From Parcubacteria group bacterium GW2011_GWA2_45_30 (GTDB lineage: Bacteria > Patescibacteriota > Minisyncoccia > Sungbacterales > HO2-52-23): a stretch of 6,586 bases of DNA. The stretch lies in the NCBI GenBank assembly GCA_001001625.1, contig LCKU01000051.1:1-6586 (forward strand), written 5' to 3'. Below, piece by piece: positions 4,617 through 6,586 of the stretch (within the stretch, counting starts at the first letter, position 1; the number at the start of each line of letters is the position of its first letter). The notes under the pieces were generated by a model. It searched no databases. It worked only from the letters and a program-made list of their open reading frames with translations, and was not told the DNA's origin. A program made the translations under genes and the position numbers.

Positions 4617-4634
4617 GTAAAACGTTAAACTTTT
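4617..4634 (-). repeat. 18-bp repeat, copy 1 (inverted), abutting the yraN start codon
   Basis: GTAAAACGTTAAACTTTT is the exact reverse complement of the copy at 5038-5055. Its last base touches the yraN ATG, so it occupies the ribosome-binding region. The core AACGTT is palindromic. Confidence 0.8.
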
Positions 4635-5024
4635 ATGCCATCTCTGAAACGAAAATTTGGCGATACTGGCGAGAAGATTGCAGATGAGTTTTTGATTAAG
4701 AATGGATATCGGATATTAGATCGGAATTATCGGATTAAAAATATAGGCGAAATTGATCTTATTGGTGAGAAGAGTGGTAAAATTTTCTTTTTTGAGGTAA
4801 AAACACGAGATGTAAAATATGAAACAAATTTTCCTGCAGAATTCAGCATAAATCCCAAGAAGAAGCGCAATTTAAAGCGAATTTGCCAGATGTATCTAAA
4901 TGAGAAAGGTTATTCAGCGGAGAAAGAATGGCAAGTTGACGGTGTTTTTGTGAGAGTAGATTTTGTGAGAAATTCGCATTTAATAAGCCATTTGGAAAAT
5001 ATATTGTGGGAGAAGTATTATTAA
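4635..5024 (+). CDS. yraN: YraN family protein (UPF0102), PD-(D/E)XK nuclease-like fold
   Basis: This 129-aa protein belongs to the YraN/UPF0102 family, small cytosolic proteins with a Holliday-junction-resolvase-like endonuclease fold and uncertain biological role. The N-terminus G-D-T-G-E-K-I-A-D-E-F-L-I-K-N-G-Y (9-25) matches the family's G-x-x-(G/A)-E-x-x-A-x-x-(F/Y)-L pattern. The catalytic-type core is GEIDLI (38-43, D41) followed by FFFEVKTR (51-58, E54 and K56), the PD-(D/E)XK arrangement. The C-terminal strand VFVRVDFV also fits. Length is typical. The start ATG at 4635 puts the conserved helix at normal spacing, but no Shine-Dalgarno sequence is visible because an 18-bp repeat fills the region. 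The gene is flanked by inverted copies of that repeat. Confidence 0.92.
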   Translation: MPSLKRKFGDTGEKIADEFLIKNGYRILDRNYRIKNIGEIDLIGEKSGKIFFFEVKTRDVKYETNFPAEFSINPKKKRNLKRICQMYLNEKGYSAEKEWQVDGVFVRVDFVRNSHLISHLENILWEKYY

Positions 5025-5037
5025 CTTTCCTAGGTTG

Positions 5038-5055
5038 AAAAGTTTAACGTTTTAC
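5038..5055 (+). repeat. 18-bp repeat, copy 2, after yraN
   Basis: AAAAGTTTAACGTTTTAC is a perfect inverted copy of 4617-4634. It lies 13 bp after the yraN stop codon and directly abuts the 5056-5169 inverted-repeat element. Confidence 0.8.
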
Positions 5056-5169
5056 GTTTCACCCTGTTAGAAAGAAACATCGGATGTTTTATGCCCTAAA
5101 TTTATATTTCTCTATATTTAGAAAAAAACATTATGGTGCTTCCTAAGTTTCTTTCTAACGGAGTTTCAC
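5056..5169. repeat. ~114-bp inverted-repeat element (degenerate CCCCGTTAG family)
   Basis: GTTAGAAAGAAAC (5066-5078) and GTTTCTTTCTAAC (5147-5159) are perfect 13-bp inverted copies. Outside them the flanks read GTTTCACCCT and GGAGTTTCAC, degenerate versions of the CACCCC/GGGGTG ends seen at 3470-3538. The interior holds a hairpin AAACAT-CGG-ATGTTT (5075-5089) and an imperfect CTAAAT/ATTTAG hairpin. No coding frame is present. This element fills most of the gap between yraN and tRNA-Pro. The inner hairpin plus a short T-run could be a weak terminator for yraN. Confidence 0.65.
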
Positions 5170-5193
5170 AGATTTCACAGTGATTATCAAGTT

Positions 5194-5211
5194 AAAAGTT
5201 TGACGTTTTAC
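5194..5211 (+). repeat. 18-bp repeat, copy 3, just upstream of tRNA-Pro
   Basis: AAAAGTTTGACGTTTTAC matches copy 2 at 17 of 18 positions in the same orientation and ends 3 bp before the tRNA-Pro gene. I find no convincing -35/-10 pair here, so the tRNA promoter is unassigned. Confidence 0.75.
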
Positions 5212-5214
5212 ATT

Positions 5215-5285
5215 CGGGCCGTAGTATACCGGTAGTACGAGCGCTTTGGGAGCGCTTAGACCGAGTTCGATTCTCGGCGGCCCGA
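5215..5285 (+). tRNA. tRNA-Pro (anticodon TGG)
   Basis: A 71-nt cloverleaf: acceptor CGGGCCG pairs with CGGCCCG (7/7), including the C1-G72 pair characteristic of bacterial tRNA-Pro. The D-stem is GTAT/GTAC, the anticodon stem AGCGC/GCGCT has loop TTTGGGA (anticodon TGG), the variable loop has 4 nt and the T-arm is CCGAG-TTCGATT-CTCGG. The discriminator is A and CCA is not encoded. A protein gene starts 23 bp downstream. Confidence 0.95.
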
Positions 5286-5308
5286 AATTTTAGGATTACT
5301 ACATTGTT

Positions 5309-5734
5309 ATGTATGAACAACCAAATATTGAAAATGAGGGGCAGCTTCATAAATATATTTATCGCGATGCATTGAAAGATGAGATTGTTTTTGAATGTGT
5401 TGCGAAGAGTATCGAAGAAGCAGATAAGCAATATCAGGAAACAATAGGCAAAGATCCGAGCAAGCAGAATAATGTCGGGTGTTCAATCATATCAGTTGCG
5501 AATGAGATAGCCAGCGAAATTCAAAATGTAGACAAAAAATCTTCAAGACAAAAAGAATTATTTGATCCAAATGAAATTAAAAAGGGTGGTAAGGGCCTGA
5601 ATTTGCTGAAAAGTATGCGTAGAAGCTTTGAAATTTTAAATGCAGATCAAAAGACGAAAGAGAAAGAAAAGGCGAGAAAAGATAGAGTAAATGACATTTT
5701 GGGAAGAAAAAAATCCCCGGAAGGCGGGGATTAG
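5309..5734 (+). CDS. Hypothetical protein, 141 aa, soluble and highly charged
   Basis: I do not recognise this protein. The N-terminal part (1-62) looks like a small mixed alpha/beta domain (KYIYRDALKDEIVFECVAKSIEEADKQYQETIG), with features of a short domain in which two strands precede a helix. The middle is linker-like. Residues about 95-141 are rich in Lys, Arg and Glu, probably one long helix with a disordered basic tail ending GRKKSPEGGD. There is no signal peptide or membrane segment. An AGGA at 5292-5295 lies 13 bp before the ATG, so translation initiation is weakly supported. The gene follows tRNA-Pro by 23 bp, perhaps on the same transcript. Its last codons encode the terminator of the convergent gene, and its stop codon overlaps that gene's stop. 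Codon use looks normal. Confidence 0.6.
   Translation: MYEQPNIENEGQLHKYIYRDALKDEIVFECVAKSIEEADKQYQETIGKDPSKQNNVGCSIISVANEIASEIQNVDKKSSRQKELFDPNEIKKGGKGLNLLKSMRRSFEILNADQKTKEKEKARKDRVNDILGRKKSPEGGD
5707..5731 (-). terminator. Intrinsic terminator of the CDF-like gene, inside the end of the convergent CDS
   Basis: On the minus strand ATCCCCG (5725-5731) and CGGGGAT (5713-5719) form a 7-bp stem with a 5-nt loop, followed by an unbroken T-run read from 5713 to 5707. The plus strand has no T-run after the hairpin, so it is directional. It overlaps the last eight or so codons of the plus-strand gene. Confidence 0.85.
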
Positions 5735-6363
5735 CGATGGTGGTTATGAGTCACCTGTTTAAAGCTATTCGAGAACGCCGGACGGGCGGTTACTCCAAGA
5801 TAAATTACAATAATAAAGGTTAGAACAGGATCAATTAGATTTAAAGACGGATATGAGGGAAGTAGACAAAGGATAATAGCATAAACCAGCACCGGAATAG
5901 ATACCCATAGATCGGCTTTTGCGTGCAGCCACATTTGGTTAAACCTTTTATTGCTGTCCGATTTCGGCTTCATACGGCTTATTATCCGAAGAGAAGCAAC
6001 ATTTCCCAAAATTCCGATGCCAACTCCATATAACATATAGTCGGCTATAATCCCATTGGGATGAAATATTTTTAGAATTGCTTCAATCAGCACAAAAACG
6101 AGTGAGGCAAAAAACAAACAGGCGTACGCAATTGTAAATTTATGATGCGGGTGCTCATCCTTCTCAACGGAGAATATGGAATGTCCAAATTTTCGATATT
6201 CGTAAATCGCAATCCAATACCATGCGCTATGCAATAAGGCATGAATGGAATCGGCTTGAGCAGATGCGCTATGGGCAAAATACCACGCGGTTATTAATTC
6301 TCCGGTTGAAGAAATTGTACTGATCCAAAAAAGCAACCAAAGACAAAATAATTCCTTCGGCAC
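5731..6363 (-). CDS. Cation diffusion facilitator-like transporter, membrane domain only
   Basis: This 210-aa membrane protein resembles the CDF (cation diffusion facilitator) family, which exports Zn2+ or other divalent metals in exchange for protons. Six membrane segments are visible (about 5-28, 38-55, 76-98, 108-126, 147-168, 173-193). The site positions in segments 2 and 5 are H41-x3-H45 (usually D/H-x3-D) and H147-x3-D151 (the usual H-x3-D). Segment 6 begins with the family-typical IDPVLTFII. Loops carry HPHH (71-74) and the tail HNHH (206-209), possible metal-binding clusters. The C-terminal cytoplasmic domain of classical CDFs is missing. Start is GTG 6363 with AAGGGA (6369-6374) five bases upstream; an in-frame stop lies just above. 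Substrate not predictable. Confidence 0.75.
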   Translation of the reverse strand: MPKELFCLWLLFWISTISSTGELITAWYFAHSASAQADSIHALLHSAWYWIAIYEYRKFGHSIFSVEKDEHPHHKFTIAYACLFFASLVFVLIEAILKIFHPNGIIADYMLYGVGIGILGNVASLRIISRMKPKSDSNKRFNQMWLHAKADLWVSIPVLVYAIILCLLPSYPSLNLIDPVLTFIIVIYLGVTARPAFSNSFKQVTHNHHR

Positions 6364-6419
6364 AGCAGTCCCTTGTTGTAAATGTGCGTAGATTTATTCG
6401 TAGCACTTCATAACATTTT

Positions 6420-6448
6420 TTGCAATTTCTGGAAAAATTCAGTAAAAT
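6420..6448 (+). promoter_or_regulatory. Promoter of tRNA-Gly
   Basis: TTGCAA (6420-6425), a 17-bp spacer and TAAAAT (6443-6448) form a good sigma-70-type promoter. Transcription would start near 6455, about 12 nt before the tRNA. Confidence 0.65.
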
Positions 6449-6466
6449 TGAGAAAAATCGTATAGT

Positions 6467-6538
6467 GCGGGTATAGCACAATGGTTCGTGCGCTTGCCTT
6501 CCAAGCAAGACATAGGGGTTCGATTCCCCTTACCCGCT
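6467..6538 (+). tRNA. tRNA-Gly (anticodon TCC)
   Basis: A 72-nt cloverleaf: acceptor GCGGGTA pairs with TACCCGC (7/7), D-stem GCAC/GTGC, anticodon stem CTTGC/GCAAG with loop CTTCCAA (anticodon TCC), 4-nt variable loop and T-arm AGGGG-TTCGATT-CCCCT. The discriminator is T (U in the RNA) and CCA is not encoded, as in the other tRNAs here. Confidence 0.95.
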
Positions 6539-6560
6539 TTTAATTGCAAAATTTGGTATC

Positions 6561-6577
6561 AAAAATGCGTCATTTTT
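6561..6577 (+). terminator. AT-rich hairpin after tRNA-Gly, possible weak terminator
   Basis: AAAAATG (6561-6567) and CATTTTT (6571-6577) form a 7-bp hairpin with a 3-nt loop, and the T-run forms its 3' arm. It is weak in G+C, so termination here is a guess. Confidence 0.3.
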
Positions 6578-6586
6578 CTCAAAACA

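Noticed and set aside
6269..6508. A 79-aa open frame on the minus strand over the tRNA-Gly gene
   Set aside because: It overlaps a clear tRNA, its promoter and the start of the CDF-like gene, and has no recognisable domain.

Overview
The window looks like a piece of a small-genome Candidate Phyla Radiation bacterium (Patescibacteria, probably a Parcubacteria-type lineage). Evidence: moderately AT-rich DNA, few convincing Shine-Dalgarno sequences, tRNA genes without an encoded CCA, a winged-helix/nucleotidyltransferase-like protein of a type I associate with that group directly after rplL, and many short palindromic words between genes. The taxonomic call is inference; no rRNA or long marker is present.

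Layout, left to right. (1) 2-334: the C-terminal part of a protein-L-isoaspartate O-methyltransferase. (2) 392-1483: MltG, the membrane-bound endolytic transglycosylase. Its last codons run into a ~100-bp element bounded by a 14-bp inverted repeat (1460-1561). (3) 1561-2680: a ribosomal stalk operon with a good promoter, an L10-leader-type RNA ending in an intrinsic terminator immediately before the start codon, then rplJ (L10) and rplL (L7/L12) separated by a nested palindromic repeat cluster. (4) 2763-3410: a winged-helix regulator-like gene preceded by an array of octamers, with a C-terminus apparently replaced by tRNA antisense sequence. (5) 3336-3538: the strangest part. On the minus strand a complete tRNA-Val(CAC), flanked by a 13-bp inverted repeat, sits in the anticodon loop of a second tRNA whose 5' and 3' halves lie on either side. 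(6) 3542-3643: a non-coding stretch rich in hairpins. (7) 3733-4434 (minus): a HIT-family protein with Cys in place of the nucleophilic His, ending in an intrinsic terminator. (8) 4524-5024: an extended -10 promoter and YraN (UPF0102), flanked by a perfect 18-bp inverted repeat that recurs upstream of tRNA-Pro. (9) 5056-5169: another ~114-bp inverted-repeat element. (10) 5215-5285: tRNA-Pro(TGG), then an unrecognised 141-aa protein. (11) 5731-6363 (minus): a short cation-diffusion-facilitator-like transporter, convergent with the previous gene. (12) 6420-6538: promoter and tRNA-Gly(TCC).

The recognisable genes are mostly housekeeping: protein repair, peptidoglycan cleavage, ribosomal stalk, tRNAs, a nuclease-fold protein and a metal transporter. 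The unusual signal is between the genes: a CCCCGTTAG-type repeat family in paired inverted copies about 100-115 bp apart, which appears to have reshaped the end of mltG, the approach to the rplJ promoter and the tRNA locus. I see no defence system, CRISPR array or transposase. The best candidate for something undescribed is the tRNA-within-tRNA arrangement.
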